A stretch of DNA of 64,000 nucleotides. Source: Candidatus Nitrotoga sp. CP45. GTDB lineage: Bacteria; Pseudomonadota; Gammaproteobacteria; Burkholderiales; Gallionellaceae. Positions 54,127-64,000 of the stretch are shown here, piece after piece. The notes under the pieces are model-generated. The model was not told the origin of the DNA, made no database searches, and saw only the letters and a program-made list of their open reading frames with translations. How positions within the stretch are numbered: position 1 is the first letter of the stretch; every line of letters begins with the position of its first letter. The DNA is taken from positions 1-64,000 of the forward strand of contig CAMCFJ010000008.1 in assembly GCA_945874105.1 (NCBI GenBank). The letters are read 5' to 3'. Both the position numbers and the translations under genes were made by a program.

Positions 54127-55554
54127 TTAGAGCGGCAAACTGGAACTGCCCGTCAAATACTCATCCACTGCACGCGCCGCCTGGCGGCCTTCGCGTATTG
54201 CCCACACCACGAGTGACTGGCCGCGCCGCATATCGCCAGCAGCGAATACCTTGGCCACCGATGTCTGATAATAGCCCGCTCCTTCAGTGACAGCTTTGGC
54301 ATTGCCGCGACCATCTTTTTCAACGCCAAACGCTTCCAGGATTTGTTGCGTCGGGCTGACGAAGCCCATCGCCAAAAGTACGAGGTCGGCCTGCATCTCA
54401 ATTTCGCTGCCCGGCACTTCTTGCATTTTTCCGTCTCTCCATTCGACGCGCACGGCATGCAATTTTTCGATCTTGCCATTGTTGCCAGTTAATTCCTTGG
54501 TTGCCACAGCCCAATCACGCTGACAGCCTTCTTCATGAGAGCTGGACGAGCGTAGCTTCATTGGCCAGTATGGCCAGGTCAGCGGCTTATTCTCCTGCTC
54601 GGGCGGGCGCGGCATGACCTCAAACTGGGTCACCGAAGCTGCGCCTTGGCGGATGGACGTGCCTACACAGTCGGAACCCGTGTCGCCACCGCCGATCACC
54701 ACCACGTGTTTGCCAGTCGCTTTGATCTGATCGGGCACCACGTCTCCCGCCACTATTTTGTTCTGCTGCGGCAGAAATTCCATGGCGAAATGCACACCCT
54801 GCAACTCGCGCCCGGGCACGGGCAAGTCGCGTGGCTGCTCAGCTCCACCGGCCAATACCACGGCGTCGAACTCATCCTTCAATTTCTGTGCCGACACCTG
54901 CACACCGATATTCTGCTTGACGCGGAATTCCACACCCTCGGCACGCATCTGTTCAATGCGACGGTCGATGTGGGATTTTTCAAGTTTGAAGTTGGGAATG
55001 CCATAACGCAAAAGGCCACCAATTCGATCATTTTTCTCGAACACCACCACGTCATGTCCGACGCGTGCCAATTGTTGGGCACACGCCAAACCGGCCGGGC
55101 CAGAGCCGACCACGGCAATCTTCTTGCCGGATTTGGTCTGTGCTGGTTGCGGCAGCACCCAACCTTCTTCCCAGCCTTTGTCGATGATGGCATGCTCGAT
55201 TGACTTGATGCCTACCGCATCGTCATTGATGCCCAGTGTGCAGGCCGCCTCACACGGCGCAGGACAAATACGTCCGGTGAATTCCGGAAAGTTGTTGGTA
55301 GAGTGCAGCACGTCCAGCGCCTGCTTCCAGTTGTCGCGATAAACCAAATCATTCCAGTCCGGGATGATGTTATTAACCGGACAACCTGTAGTGCAAAATG
55401 GAATGCCACAGTCCATGCAGCGCGAACCCTGCATAGCAGTCTGCTGGTCGGTCAGACGTGGGATGAATTCCTTATAGTTTTTCAGGCGTTCTGCGACCGG
55501 CAAGCTGTGCTCGCTTAAGCGGCGGAATTCCATAAACCCGGTAATTTTACCCAT
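54127..55554 (-). CDS. gltD: Glutamate synthase (NADPH) small subunit
   Basis: GltD feeds electrons from NADPH to GltB. The 475-residue protein has two [4Fe-4S] cysteine groups ([15 protein letters not shown] and [12 protein letters not shown]), an FAD site ([20 protein letters not shown]) and an NADPH site ([14 protein letters not shown]). It follows gltB without a gap, as in nearly all proteobacteria. Confidence 0.97.
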   Translation of the reverse strand: MGKITGFMEFRRLSEHSLPVAERLKNYKEFIPRLTDQQTAMQGSRCMDCGIPFCTTGCPVNNIIPDWNDLVYRDNWKQALDVLHSTNNFPEFTGRICPAPCEAACTLGINDDAVGIKSIEHAIIDKGWEEGWVLPQPAQTKSGKKIAVVGSGPAGLACAQQLARVGHDVVVFEKNDRIGGLLRYGIPNFKLEKSHIDRRIEQMRAEGVEFRVKQNIGVQVSAQKLKDEFDAVVLAGGAEQPRDLPVPGRELQGVHFAMEFLPQQNKIVAGDVVPDQIKATGKHVVVIGGGDTGSDCVGTSIRQGAASVTQFEVMPRPPEQENKPLTWPYWPMKLRSSSSHEEGCQRDWAVATKELTGNNGKIEKLHAVRVEWRDGKMQEVPGSEIEMQADLVLLAMGFVSPTQQILEAFGVEKDGRGNAKAVTEGAGYYQTSVAKVFAAGDMRRGQSLVVWAIREGRQAARAVDEYLTGSSSLPL

Positions 55555-58500
55555 TTATACAGCCTCCAATTGCTTGGTTTGTTCCGCCGCGACTTCCTGC
55601 AAAACGCGGCGGTATTCGGTCGGCATGACCTTGACGAATTTCGGCAAGTAGCGCGCCCAATTATTTAGAATATCCTGAGCGCGGACACTGCCGGTGTAGC
55701 TCAGGTGCGCACCCACCATGTCGCGCAAAACCTGTTCATCAGCCTTGCCGAGGTGGTTGAAATGCACCCGGCCATGCGTCTCGACTTCGCCCAGTTCGCT
55801 CGCAGCAGCCTCATCGGGTACCGGTTCCAGTTGCACCATCGCCAGATTGCAACGATGTTCGAAACCGCCATCCTCATCCAGAACATAAGCAATACCGCCG
55901 GACATGCCAGCAGCAAAATTGCGTCCGGTCTGACCCAGCACAGCCACTATGCCGCCGGTCATATATTCGCAACCGTGGTCGCCCAAGCCTTCCACTACCG
56001 CAATAGCGCCGGAATTGCGCACCGCGAAACGCTCACCAGCCACCCCTCGGAAATAGCATTCACCACTGGTCGCACCGTACAACACGGTATTGCCAACGAT
56101 AATATTTTCCTCGGCCACGATGTTGCATTCCTTGGGTGGCAGCACCACGATACGCCCGCCACACAACCCTTTGCCGACATAGTCATTGCCCTCGCCAGAC
56201 AACTCCAAGGTAATGCCATGCGCGAGAAAAGCGCCGAAGCTTTGTCCTGCCGTGCCTTGTAGTTTCACCGTAATGGTATCGTTCGGCAATCCCGTTTGAC
56301 CATAGCGCTTTGCCACTTCATGCGACAGCATTGCGCCGACGGTGCGGTTAACATTGCGAATGCGGCCTTCAATTATTACCGGCAGCTTGTTTTCCAACGC
56401 AGGCATGGCTTCGGCAATGAGCCGATGATCCAGCGCCTGAGTCAGCCCATGATCCTGTTCCTCGGCATGACGGCGTGCCACGCTGACGGGTACGTCAGGC
56501 TGATGGAAGATTTTGGAGAAGTCCAAACCCTTGGCTTTCCAATGTGCAATGACATGCTTTGTATTAAGCAAATCGCTACGACCGATCAGATCATCGAACT
56601 TGCGAATACCGATCTGCGCCATGTGTTCGCGTACCTCTTCGGCCACAAAAAAGAAATAATTCACCACGTGTTCAGGCTGACCGGTGAATTTCTTGCGTAG
56701 CTCGGGATCTTGCGTAGCCACGCCCACCGGGCAGGTGTTGAGATGGCACTTGCGCATCATGATGCAGCCCTCGACTACCAGTGGCGCTGTGGCAAAACCG
56801 AACTCATCCGCGCCGAGTAACGCACCGATTAACACATCGCGCCCGGTCTTCAACTGGCCGTCCACCTGCAAAACAATACGCCCACGCAACTGGTTCAACA
56901 CCAGCGTTTGCTGAGCTTCCGCCAGCCCGAGTTCCCACGGGGTGCCGGCATGCTTAATGGAAGACAAGGGCGAGGCACCCGTGCCACCGTCATGGCCAGA
57001 TACAGTTATATGATCCGCCTTGGCCTTGGCCACACCGGCCGCCACCGTGCCAACGCCCACTTCAGATACCAGCTTGACCGAAATGGAGGCGCGCGGATTA
57101 GCGTTCTTCAGGTCATGAATAAGCTGTGCCAGGTCTTCGATGGAATAAATATCGTGATGCGGTGGCGGTGAAATCAACCCCACACCAGGAATGGCGAAAC
57201 GCAGTTTAGCGATGTACTCAGACACCTTGTGGCCGGGCAATTGACCGCCTTCACCAGGCTTCGCGCCCTGCGCCATCTTGATTTGAATTTGATCGGCGCT
57301 AGCCAAGTATTCCGCAGTCACACCAAAGCGACCGGAAGCCACTTGTTTTATTTTGGAGCGCAATGAATCACCCGGCAACAAAGTAAGATCGGCTTCAATG
57401 CGTCCCTTGCCTATAATTTCAGATAATTTTTCACCGCCTTTAATTGGCTTGAAACGCATCGGGTCTTCGCCACCTTCGCCCGTGTTGGATTTCCCCCCGA
57501 TACGGTTCATTGCAATGGCCAAAGCGGTGTGCGCCTCTGTGGAAATAGATCCAAGCGACATCGCTCCAGTAGCAAAACGTTTAACGATTTCTTTCGCCGA
57601 CTCGACCTCTGCCAGCGGCACTGGCGCGCCGGCCGGCTTGATTTCGAACAAGCCGCGCAACGTCTTCATGTGTTGAGTTTGGTCGTTAATCAGCTTTGCA
57701 TATTCTTTGTACGTCTGCCCGTTATTGGAACGGGTTGCATGTTGCAACTTGGCGATGACATCCGGCGTCCACATATGCTCTTCACCACGCACACGATAGG
57801 CATATTCACCCCCCGCTTCCAGCGCATTGGACAGCACCGGATCGTTGCCGAAAGCGGCTTGATGAATACGCACCGCTTCCTCGGCTACCTCATGCAGGCC
57901 AATGCCTTCGATCTGGGTCGCCGTGCCGGTGAAATATTGCGACACAAAATCAGCGTTCAGGCCGATTGCCTCGAAAATCTGCCCGCCGCAATAAGAGTGA
58001 TAAGTCGAGATGCCCATTTTGGACATGACCTTGAGCAGACCCTTGTTCACCGCCTTAATGAAACGCTTATTCGCATCCTTACTCGATACGCCAGCAGGTA
58101 AATAATCGCTCATGGCAGAAATAGTTTCATACGCCAGCCATGGGCATACCGCCTCGGCGCCATAACCGGCAAGCAGAGCGAAGTGATGAGTTTCACGCAC
58201 GGAACCGGAATCCACCACCAGTCCGGTGCTGGTGCGCAGCCCTTCCCGTACCAGATGATGGTGTACTCCCGCACAAGCCAGCAAAGCCGGAATCGCCACG
58301 CGTTTGCTTGAAACCGCACGGTCGGACAAAATCAGTACGTTGCAGCCATCCGCCACTGCCTGGTCGGCTGCGGCACTCAGCGCCTTGATCGCGCCCTCGC
58401 AACCCGCCGCGCCCTGTGCCGCAGGATAAGTGATATCCAACACCAGCGCCTTGTAACGTCCTTGAGTTAATGTGCTGATGTCGCGCAGCTTGGCCAAATC

Positions 58501-60240
58501 TTCATTGGATAGCACAGGCTGATGCACCTCGAGGCGCAGCGGCGGGTCGGTCTCGTCGATGCCGAGCAGATTGGGCTTTGGTCCAATAAACGAGGTAAGC
58601 GACATGACGATCTCTTCACGGATCGGATCGATAGGCGGGTTAGTCACCTGAGCAAAAAGCTGCTTGAAATAGTTGTACAGCACCTTGTTTTTATCCGACA
58701 GCACAGGCAAGGCGGCATCATTGCCCATAGAACCGGTTGCCTCTTCCCCTGCGGCAGCCATGGGCGCAAGAATGAATTTGATGTCTTCCTGCGAATAGCC
58801 AAATGCCTGCTGAGCATCCAGCAAGCTGGTGTCAGACAATCTTTCCCTGGGTGTTTTCTTTACGTCTACACCTGGCAAATCGCCGAGGAAATAGCGTGAT
58901 TTTTCAATCCACTCGCGGTACGGTTTTGCGGTGGCGAGCTGCTGCTTCAATTCGGCATCATCTATAATTCGGCCTGCTTCCAAGTCAATGAGAAACATCT
59001 TGCCCGGCTGTAGTCGCCATTTTTTCACAATCTTGGATTGCGGAATATCCAGCACGCCCATTTCAGATGCCATCAGCACCAAGTCATCATCTGTAATCAG
59101 ATAACGCGCCGGGCGCAGGCCGTTGCGATCCAGCGTTGCGCCGATCATGCGACCATCCGTGAAAGCCACGGCAGCAGGGCCATCCCACGGCTCCATCAAC
59201 GCAGCATGGTATTCATAAAAAGCGCGGCGTTCTTCATCCATCAATGGATTGCCTGCCCAAGCTTCAGGAATCAGCAGCATCATCGCGTGCGGCAGCGAAT
59301 AACCGCCTGCCACCAGCAGTTCCAGTGCATTATCAAAACAGGCGGAATCGGATTGGCCTTCCACAATTAACGGCCATAACTTTTCCAGGTCTGCGCCCAG
59401 CAGCTTGGATGACATCGCTGCATGCCGCGCTGTCATCCAGTTCACGTTACCGCGCAAGGTGTTGATCTCGCCGTTGTGCGCAATCATACGGAATGGATGC
59501 GCCAGATCCCAGGAGGGGAAAGTATTGGTGGAAAAACGTTGATGTACCAGCGCCAATGCGCTGATCATGCTTTCATCTTGCAGATCGAGATAGTATTTGC
59601 CAACCTGATCGGCCAACAACATACCCTTGTATACAATAGTGCGCGCAGAAAACGATGGTATGTAGAAACCCCGCCCCTGTTCATTGGGCAAGCTGCGCAC
59701 GGTGTGTTCTGCGGTCTTGCGAATGACAAACAACTTACGCTCGAAGCTATCAGTGTCTGGGCAATTCGTACCGCACCCAATAAATACCTGGCGCACCACT
59801 GGCTCAACCGCCTTAACGCTCTCGCCCAAGCTGCCGTTGTCCACCGGCACATCACGCCAGCCCAATAAAATTTGTCCTTCCGCAGCAATCCTGTCGGCAA
59901 TCACCTGCTCGCAGGCGGCGCGTGCCGCTGCATCGCGCGGCAGGAACAACATACCAACCCCATATTTGCCAGCCGTCGGCAGCGACATACCCTGTGCAGC
60001 ACACGAATTGCGCAAAAATGCATCCGGAATCTGGATAAGAATGCCTGCGCCATCACCCGCCAAAGGGTCAGCGCCCACCGCGCCGCGATGAGTAAGATTT
60101 GTCAGTATCTGCAGACCTTGACGTATCATGTCATGGCTCTGCTTACCTTTGATATGTGCCACAAAGCCCACTCCGCACGCATCGTGCTCATGGCGCGGGT
60201 CATACAAACCCTGCTGGACCGGCAACGAAGAATGACTCAC
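55555..60240 (-). CDS. gltB: Glutamate synthase (NADPH) large subunit
   Basis: GltB makes glutamate from glutamine and 2-oxoglutarate. The protein of about 1561 residues begins with a class-II amidotransferase domain. I choose a GTG start (60240) with GAGGAA seven bases upstream; this places the nucleophile Cys22 (HDACGVGF) after a short propeptide. Then come the central domain, the FMN domain ([20 protein letters not shown]), the [3Fe-4S] cluster ([13 protein letters not shown]) and the C-terminal beta-helix domain. A longer frame exists to 60288 with no ribosome site. A terminator-like hairpin lies just upstream. Confidence 0.96.
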   Translation of the reverse strand: MSHSSLPVQQGLYDPRHEHDACGVGFVAHIKGKQSHDMIRQGLQILTNLTHRGAVGADPLAGDGAGILIQIPDAFLRNSCAAQGMSLPTAGKYGVGMLFLPRDAAARAACEQVIADRIAAEGQILLGWRDVPVDNGSLGESVKAVEPVVRQVFIGCGTNCPDTDSFERKLFVIRKTAEHTVRSLPNEQGRGFYIPSFSARTIVYKGMLLADQVGKYYLDLQDESMISALALVHQRFSTNTFPSWDLAHPFRMIAHNGEINTLRGNVNWMTARHAAMSSKLLGADLEKLWPLIVEGQSDSACFDNALELLVAGGYSLPHAMMLLIPEAWAGNPLMDEERRAFYEYHAALMEPWDGPAAVAFTDGRMIGATLDRNGLRPARYLITDDDLVLMASEMGVLDIPQSKIVKKWRLQPGKMFLIDLEAGRIIDDAELKQQLATAKPYREWIEKSRYFLGDLPGVDVKKTPRERLSDTSLLDAQQAFGYSQEDIKFILAPMAAAGEEATGSMGNDAALPVLSDKNKVLYNYFKQLFAQVTNPPIDPIREEIVMSLTSFIGPKPNLLGIDETDPPLRLEVHQPVLSNEDLAKLRDISTLTQGRYKALVLDITYPAAQGAAGCEGAIKALSAAADQAVADGCNVLILSDRAVSSKRVAIPALLACAGVHHHLVREGLRTSTGLVVDSGSVRETHHFALLAGYGAEAVCPWLAYETISAMSDYLPAGVSSKDANKRFIKAVNKGLLKVMSKMGISTYHSYCGGQIFEAIGLNADFVSQYFTGTATQIEGIGLHEVAEEAVRIHQAAFGNDPVLSNALEAGGEYAYRVRGEEHMWTPDVIAKLQHATRSNNGQTYKEYAKLINDQTQHMKTLRGLFEIKPAGAPVPLAEVESAKEIVKRFATGAMSLGSISTEAHTALAIAMNRIGGKSNTGEGGEDPMRFKPIKGGEKLSEIIGKGRIEADLTLLPGDSLRSKIKQVASGRFGVTAEYLASADQIQIKMAQGAKPGEGGQLPGHKVSEYIAKLRFAIPGVGLISPPPHHDIYSIEDLAQLIHDLKNANPRASISVKLVSEVGVGTVAAGVAKAKADHITVSGHDGGTGASPLSSIKHAGTPWELGLAEAQQTLVLNQLRGRIVLQVDGQLKTGRDVLIGALLGADEFGFATAPLVVEGCIMMRKCHLNTCPVGVATQDPELRKKFTGQPEHVVNYFFFVAEEVREHMAQIGIRKFDDLIGRSDLLNTKHVIAHWKAKGLDFSKIFHQPDVPVSVARRHAEEQDHGLTQALDHRLIAEAMPALENKLPVIIEGRIRNVNRTVGAMLSHEVAKRYGQTGLPNDTITVKLQGTAGQSFGAFLAHGITLELSGEGNDYVGKGLCGGRIVVLPPKECNIVAEENIIVGNTVLYGATSGECYFRGVAGERFAVRNSGAIAVVEGLGDHGCEYMTGGIVAVLGQTGRNFAAGMSGGIAYVLDEDGGFEHRCNLAMVQLEPVPDEAAASELGEVETHGRVHFNHLGKADEQVLRDMVGAHLSYTGSVRAQDILNNWARYLPKFVKVMPTEYRRVLQEVAAEQTKQLEAV

Positions 60241-60602
60241 ACGTTGTTCCTCATTAAAAATCACTAACCCCAAAAAAAGTGGCGACACACATCGCCACAG
60301 CGCTATTTATACAATCTATGCCCACAAAAAATACAAGGCGAAAGGGCGGAAATATTACCTTGTCTCGGGTCGAACAGCAACCTAGAACCTGTCCCGATAT
60401 GAAATTCAGGCTAAACAGCGGTGTATCTCCACCAAGGAGAAGGCTTAAAGATAAGGCGTAGCGAATTTGTTTGCATAACTTGAATTTGGGCAAGTACTGA
60501 ATTTTCAGAAGCTCCCGCCAGTTGATGATAAAATTGCACTGATGTTTGCAGTGGGGTTTTGTATTGAAATTACTGCTCAATTTTTAAAGATACTTAAATA
60601 AT
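60241..60602. other. gltB-gmk divergent intergenic region
   Basis: This has the gltB leader hairpin, a candidate -10 TATAAA (minus strand, about 60305-60310) and the gmk upstream part. A minus-strand frame of about 108 codons crosses the region but overlaps the hairpin and has no recognisable domain. A 21-codon minus-strand frame (MQTNSLRLIF...) near 60415-60475 could be a leader peptide, but I cannot support it. Confidence 0.5.
60272..60298 (-). terminator. Attenuator-like intrinsic terminator in the gltB leader
   Basis: On the minus strand, GTGGCGA-TGTGTG-TCGCCAC (60298-60279) is a perfect 7-bp stem followed by seven T and then GGGG. It ends about 32 bases before the gltB GTG, so gltBD transcription must pass it. 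Confidence 0.75.
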
Positions 60603-61211
60603 ATGCCAGGAAATCTCTTTGTCGTCAGTGCACCATCGGGTGCAGGAAAAACCAGCCTGGTTCGCGCGCTGCTGGCTAGCAATCAGCAGGTTGATATATC
60701 TGTTTCCTACACCACACGAGCGCCACGCCCAAGTGAGACCGAGGGGGAAGATTATCATTTTGTGAGCCGTGAAACTTTTTTGAATATGGCAAACCATAGT
60801 GATTTTTTAGAAAGCGCCGAGGTATATGGCAATCTCTATGGCACTTCACAATCCTGGATTGAAGCTGAAATTTTGAGCGGACGCGACATACTATTGGAAA
60901 TTGATTGGCAGGGCGCGGCGCAAGTACGACGCGCATTTTCGGATTGCATCAGCATCTTCATCCTGCCGCCCTCTTTGCAAGCACTGGAGGATCGCCTGCA
61001 TGCGCGCGGACAAGATGATGTTAACGTGATCGCACAGCGTCTGCGCGCCGCGAAGGAGGACATCGCTCATGTCGTGGAGTTCGACTATGTTATCATTAAC
61101 GACACGCTGGACGTTGCTTTTCAACAGCTCAATGCCATTGTCGTTGCCGCTGGACTTCGCCGCGACAGACAGCTCTCACGCCAGCAAACTTTAATCAATC
61201 AACTGCAATAA
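60603..61211 (+). CDS. gmk: Guanylate kinase
   Basis: Gmk phosphorylates GMP to GDP. The 202-residue protein has the P-loop [11 protein letters not shown], the GMP-binding [20 protein letters not shown] and [13 protein letters not shown]. It starts the gmk-rpoZ pair, 13 bases before rpoZ, the normal proteobacterial order leading to spoT, which is absent here. Confidence 0.97.
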   Translation: MPGNLFVVSAPSGAGKTSLVRALLASNQQVDISVSYTTRAPRPSETEGEDYHFVSRETFLNMANHSDFLESAEVYGNLYGTSQSWIEAEILSGRDILLEIDWQGAAQVRRAFSDCISIFILPPSLQALEDRLHARGQDDVNVIAQRLRAAKEDIAHVVEFDYVIINDTLDVAFQQLNAIVVAAGLRRDRQLSRQQTLINQLQ

Positions 61212-61224
61212 GGAGAACCACACC

Positions 61225-61431
61225 ATGGCCCGCGTAACGATAGACGACTGTTTGGTTAACATCCCCAACCGATTTGAGCTCACTTTGGCTGCCGCCTACC
61301 GCGCACGCCAGTTGGCTAATGGTGCCAGCTATCTAGTGGCAGAATGCAAAGATAAGCCCACAGTAATTGCCCTGCGCGAAATCAGCGAAGGCAAGGTAGG
61401 ACTGGAAATGCTTGCTCGCGGACTAGCCTAG
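61225..61431 (+). CDS. rpoZ: RNA polymerase omega subunit
   Basis: The 68-residue protein [20 protein letters not shown] with [11 protein letters not shown] and [13 protein letters not shown] is the omega subunit, which stabilises beta' and forms the ppGpp site 1. AAGGAG is the ribosome site. It follows gmk, but the next gene is pabB instead of the usual spoT. Confidence 0.97.
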   Translation: MARVTIDDCLVNIPNRFELTLAAAYRARQLANGASYLVAECKDKPTVIALREISEGKVGLEMLARGLA

Positions 61432-61666
61432 AAATCTCAGTTTCCAGCCGTTCGCGCTGGTAATTTTAACTGCAACAATTTCAGCTGCAAATGATAAGCG
61501 ACCTGAACAAAAAATTGGCCAACTGGGTCGCGCAAAGCTGATTTAATCGCTCCAAAAAACTGCCAGTGTAAAGCATAGCTACTTCGCCCTTAATCATCTG
61601 GCCACAGCATTTGATCGAGCCGCACAGCGGAGCGACACAAGCTTTCCTCCTTACCCACCAACACCG

Positions 61667-63031
61667 ATGCTTTATAGCACCCATCTTCCCTATGCTGCCA
61701 ATGCTGCCGCTTACTTCGCGGCCATCGCGGATTTGCCTTGGGCGGTCTGGCTGGACAGCGGTGGGCGAGGGCGTTATGACATTCTATGTGCACAACCGGT
61801 CGTAACGTTGGTCACATATGGCATAGTCACCGAAATCACAAATGCAGCCGGTGTACATCGTTTAACCGCAGATCCATTTGACCTCTTGCGCCAGCAATTG
61901 GGTGCACCCATCGCAGCAATACCGGATATACCCTTTATGGGCGGCGCATTAGGCTATTGGAGTTACGATCTGGCGCGTCGCCTGTTTACGTTGCCTACAC
62001 AGGCACAGGATACTGAACATCTGCCGGACATGATGGTTGGTATCTACGACTGGGCGATAGTGCTGGATCATCAGGAAAAGACGACCCGTCTGGTTTCACG
62101 GCAACGCGAACAAGCAACGGTGCAAGTGTTGCCGCAAATTCTTGCGCGATTGCAGCAACACAGTAATGCGCCTCAGGAAAAATTTAAAGTACATGGCCGC
62201 ATACAGTCGAATTTTAGCCGCGTGGGGTATCAATCCGCATTTGATGCCATACAGCGCTACTTGCACGCGGGCGATTGTTATCAAGTCAATTTGGCGCAAC
62301 GCTATGCAGCACGCGCTTCCGGTGATTCGCTAGCTGCCTATCTCGAATTGCGCCGCTTGAGCCCGGCACCTTATTCCGCTTTTCTCAATTTCCCGCACGC
62401 GCAAATTTTATGCACCTCGCCGGAACGATTTCTGCAAGTACAACAGGGACGCGTCGAAACCAATCCGATCAAGGGCACTCGCCCGCGTCACGACAATCCG
62501 TGCGAGGATTCGAAGATAGCGCAAGAGTTGGGCCAGAGCGACAAGGACCGCGCAGAGAATCTAATGATTGTTGATTTGCTACGTAACGACCTGGGCAAGA
62601 GTTGTATATCTGGTTCAGTGCAAGTACCCAAGCTGTTCGAACTGGAGAGTTTTGCCCAAGTACACCATTTGGTAAGTACCGTCACCGGTCAGCTTGCGCC
62701 GGGGCGCGACGCGATGGCGCTGTTACGCGATTGTTTCCCCGGTGGCTCTGTCACTGGCGCACCTAAACAACGCGTCATGCAAATCATCGAACAATTGGAG
62801 CCGCATCGACGCGGGGTATATTGCGGTGCGATTGGTTATGTCGGCTTCGATGGCAATATGGATAGCAACATCGCTATCCGTACTTTGGTATATGCCGATG
62901 GCGAAATCCGCTTTTGGGCGGGCGGCGGCATCGTGGCGGATTCAAACGCAGATGCAGAATATCAAGAGACATTAGACAAAGCGGTAGCAATGCTGAAAGT
63001 CTTGCAACAGTTTGGCGGCGAATATGAGTGA
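61667..63031 (+). CDS. pabB: Aminodeoxychorismate synthase component I
   Basis: PabB makes 4-amino-4-deoxychorismate for folate. The 454-residue protein belongs to the chorismate-binding family. The PIKGTRPRHDN motif, with Lys in place of the Ala of TrpE PIAGTR, marks PabB. Other features are GDCYQVNLAQRY, IVDLLRNDLGKSC, and GGSVTGAPKQRVMQIIEQLE near the end. No glutaminase partner (pabA) is adjacent. The ATG at 61667 gives the usual start; 235 non-coding bases precede it. Confidence 0.93.
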   Translation: MLYSTHLPYAANAAAYFAAIADLPWAVWLDSGGRGRYDILCAQPVVTLVTYGIVTEITNAAGVHRLTADPFDLLRQQLGAPIAAIPDIPFMGGALGYWSYDLARRLFTLPTQAQDTEHLPDMMVGIYDWAIVLDHQEKTTRLVSRQREQATVQVLPQILARLQQHSNAPQEKFKVHGRIQSNFSRVGYQSAFDAIQRYLHAGDCYQVNLAQRYAARASGDSLAAYLELRRLSPAPYSAFLNFPHAQILCTSPERFLQVQQGRVETNPIKGTRPRHDNPCEDSKIAQELGQSDKDRAENLMIVDLLRNDLGKSCISGSVQVPKLFELESFAQVHHLVSTVTGQLAPGRDAMALLRDCFPGGSVTGAPKQRVMQIIEQLEPHRRGVYCGAIGYVGFDGNMDSNIAIRTLVYADGEIRFWAGGGIVADSNADAEYQETLDKAVAMLKVLQQFGGEYE

Positions 63032-63149
63032 GACGCGTAACGCTCAGCTAACACGATGAAAGCAGCGAGCTGCACCTGTTGGATTTATTCATCGGGAAAG
63101 TTTCGGGTAGAATGCGCGCTTCAAATTCAAACTTATTAAAGGCGTCGCC

Positions 63150-63833
63150 ATGTACAAAATTGCACCTAGCATTCTCTCCGCCAATTTCGCCAAGCTCGGT
63201 GAAGAAGTCATCAATGTCATCGCCTCCGGCGCGGACATAATCCACTTCGACGTGATGGACAACCATTACGTACCCAACCTGACCATTGGTCCGCTGGTGT
63301 GTTCTGCCATTCGTCCGATTACCCAGGCAGTAATCGACGTACACCTGATGGTCAAGCCAGTGGACCGTATCATCCCGGATTTCGCCAAAGCCGGCGCCAA
63401 CATCATCTCTTTTCACCCGGAAGCGTCCGAGCACATTGACCGCACTATTAGCCTGATCAAGGAAAACGGCTGCAAGGCCGGGCTGGTATTCAATCCCGGC
63501 ACACCATTGAGCTATCTCGACCATGTCATGGACAAAATCGATCTGATCCTGATTATGTCAGTGAACCCTGGTTTCGGTGGCCAGAAATTCATCCCCGATG
63601 CGCTGAACAAGCTACGCACTGCGCGCCAAAAGATTAATGATAGCGGGCGCGACATCATGCTGGAAATCGACGGCGGCGTGAACACCAGCAACATAGCGGA
63701 AATTGCTGCTGCTGGTTGCGATACCTTCGTGGCTGGCTCCGCTGTGTATGGCGCAGGCAAGGATACTGATCCGCACCGCTATGATTCCATCATCGCCGCT
63801 CTGCGCGCCGAACTGGCCAAAGTAAGCAAGTAA
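63150..63833 (+). CDS. rpe: Ribulose-phosphate 3-epimerase
   Basis: Rpe interconverts ribulose-5-phosphate and xylulose-5-phosphate. The 227-residue TIM barrel shows [19 protein letters not shown], the metal site [36 protein letters not shown] and [11 protein letters not shown]. It is followed by gph with a one-base overlap (TAATG), the rpe-gph pairing common in beta- and gammaproteobacteria. A TAGAAT at 63108-63113 is a possible -10. Confidence 0.97.
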   Translation: MYKIAPSILSANFAKLGEEVINVIASGADIIHFDVMDNHYVPNLTIGPLVCSAIRPITQAVIDVHLMVKPVDRIIPDFAKAGANIISFHPEASEHIDRTISLIKENGCKAGLVFNPGTPLSYLDHVMDKIDLILIMSVNPGFGGQKFIPDALNKLRTARQKINDSGRDIMLEIDGGVNTSNIAEIAAAGCDTFVAGSAVYGAGKDTDPHRYDSIIAALRAELAKVSK

Positions 63834-64000
63834 TGCCGCAAGCGCGTTTCCCGCTAAGCATCTCCGCCATCCTAATAGATCTGGATGGCACATTACTTCA
63901 CACTGCACCTGAACTGGTGGCCTCCGCCAATCGCATGTTGCGTGACCTGGGTCGTCCTGCTGTGCCGCAAGATTTGCTGACCAGCTACATTGGCAACGGT
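63833..64000 (+). CDS. gph: Phosphoglycolate phosphatase, N-terminal part
   Basis: The first 56 residues show the HAD-superfamily motif LIDLDGTLLHTAPEL with the nucleophile Asp, followed by the cap start ANRMLRDLGRP and LLTSYIGNG. Gph removes phosphate from 2-phosphoglycolate. The ATG overlaps the rpe stop. It is cut off by the window end. Confidence 0.9.
   Translation, partial: MPQARFPLSISAILIDLDGTLLHTAPELVASANRMLRDLGRPAVPQDLLTSYIGNG

Noticed and set aside
60415-60475. 21-codon leader peptide upstream of gltB
   Set aside because: No enrichment in regulatory codons and no link to the terminator hairpin; probably chance.

Overview
The window looks like a chromosomal segment of a betaproteobacterium, most likely Nitrosomonadales and Gallionellaceae-like. 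I infer this from housekeeping gene orders (rpsU-yqeY-dnaG-rpoD-tRNA, argD-argF-argG, gltB-gltD near hemE and priA, rplU-rpmA-obgE-proB) and from the protein sequences. No rRNA or other decisive marker is present, so the family-level placement is tentative. Nearly all of the DNA is ordinary core genome. The accessory parts are a toxin-antitoxin block (about 21.0-23.8 kb), a clostripain-type peptidase gene between short repeats (43.0-44.5 kb), and a few transposase remnants.

Layout: 0-2.3 kb carries the 5' part of a family-2 glycosyltransferase gene, a probable IS30-type remnant and mgtE. 2.5-5.6 kb carries sucC-sucD and galE. 5.7-9.4 kb has dksA, a yceF-type maf gene, an outer-membrane porin with its terminator, and an osmC-family gene. 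9.6-14.5 kb is the macromolecular-synthesis block rpsU, yqeY, dnaG, rpoD and a CAU tRNA. 14.8-20 kb holds a DUF2726 gene and a four-gene tolC-macA-ABC ATPase-permease efflux operon. tRNA-Arg(CCU) follows at 20.3 kb, then a cupin gene and the toxin-antitoxin block.

The toxin-antitoxin block is the most unusual part. Three minus-strand modules (brnT'-brnA, higB-higA-brnA, higB-higA-antidote fragment) each follow the same near-identical repeat of 57-81 bp and their own sigma70-like promoter. In all three the -10 hexamer ends 6-7 bases before the toxin ATG, which predicts leaderless toxin mRNAs. One toxin gene (brnT) is broken by a single extra base, and the third genes are a solo antitoxin and a half antitoxin.

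23.9-34.7 kb contains nadC, mutY, asmA, a Tat-exported ferritin-like protein with a cupredoxin, an RAYT transposase remnant, a SufR-like regulator, yajQ, ppnP and argG/argF/argD. 35-44.5 kb contains rpsT, a cold-shock gene with a terminator-like hairpin in its leader, an M17 aminopeptidase, thyA-folA, a beta-CASP nuclease, a membrane protein of unknown function, a yqhA-type gene, a GAF-GGDEF diguanylate cyclase with an I-site, and the C11 peptidase. 44.8-52.6 kb contains cysK, rplU-rpmA-obgE-proB, a GlcD-type oxidase and priA. A three-DnaA-box cluster next to an extremely AT-rich stretch lies between priA and hemE; it is either a replication-initiation or DnaA-titration site, or a DnaA-controlled promoter. 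52.8-64 kb contains hemE, gltB-gltD preceded by an attenuator-like terminator hairpin, gmk-rpoZ, pabB, rpe and the start of gph.
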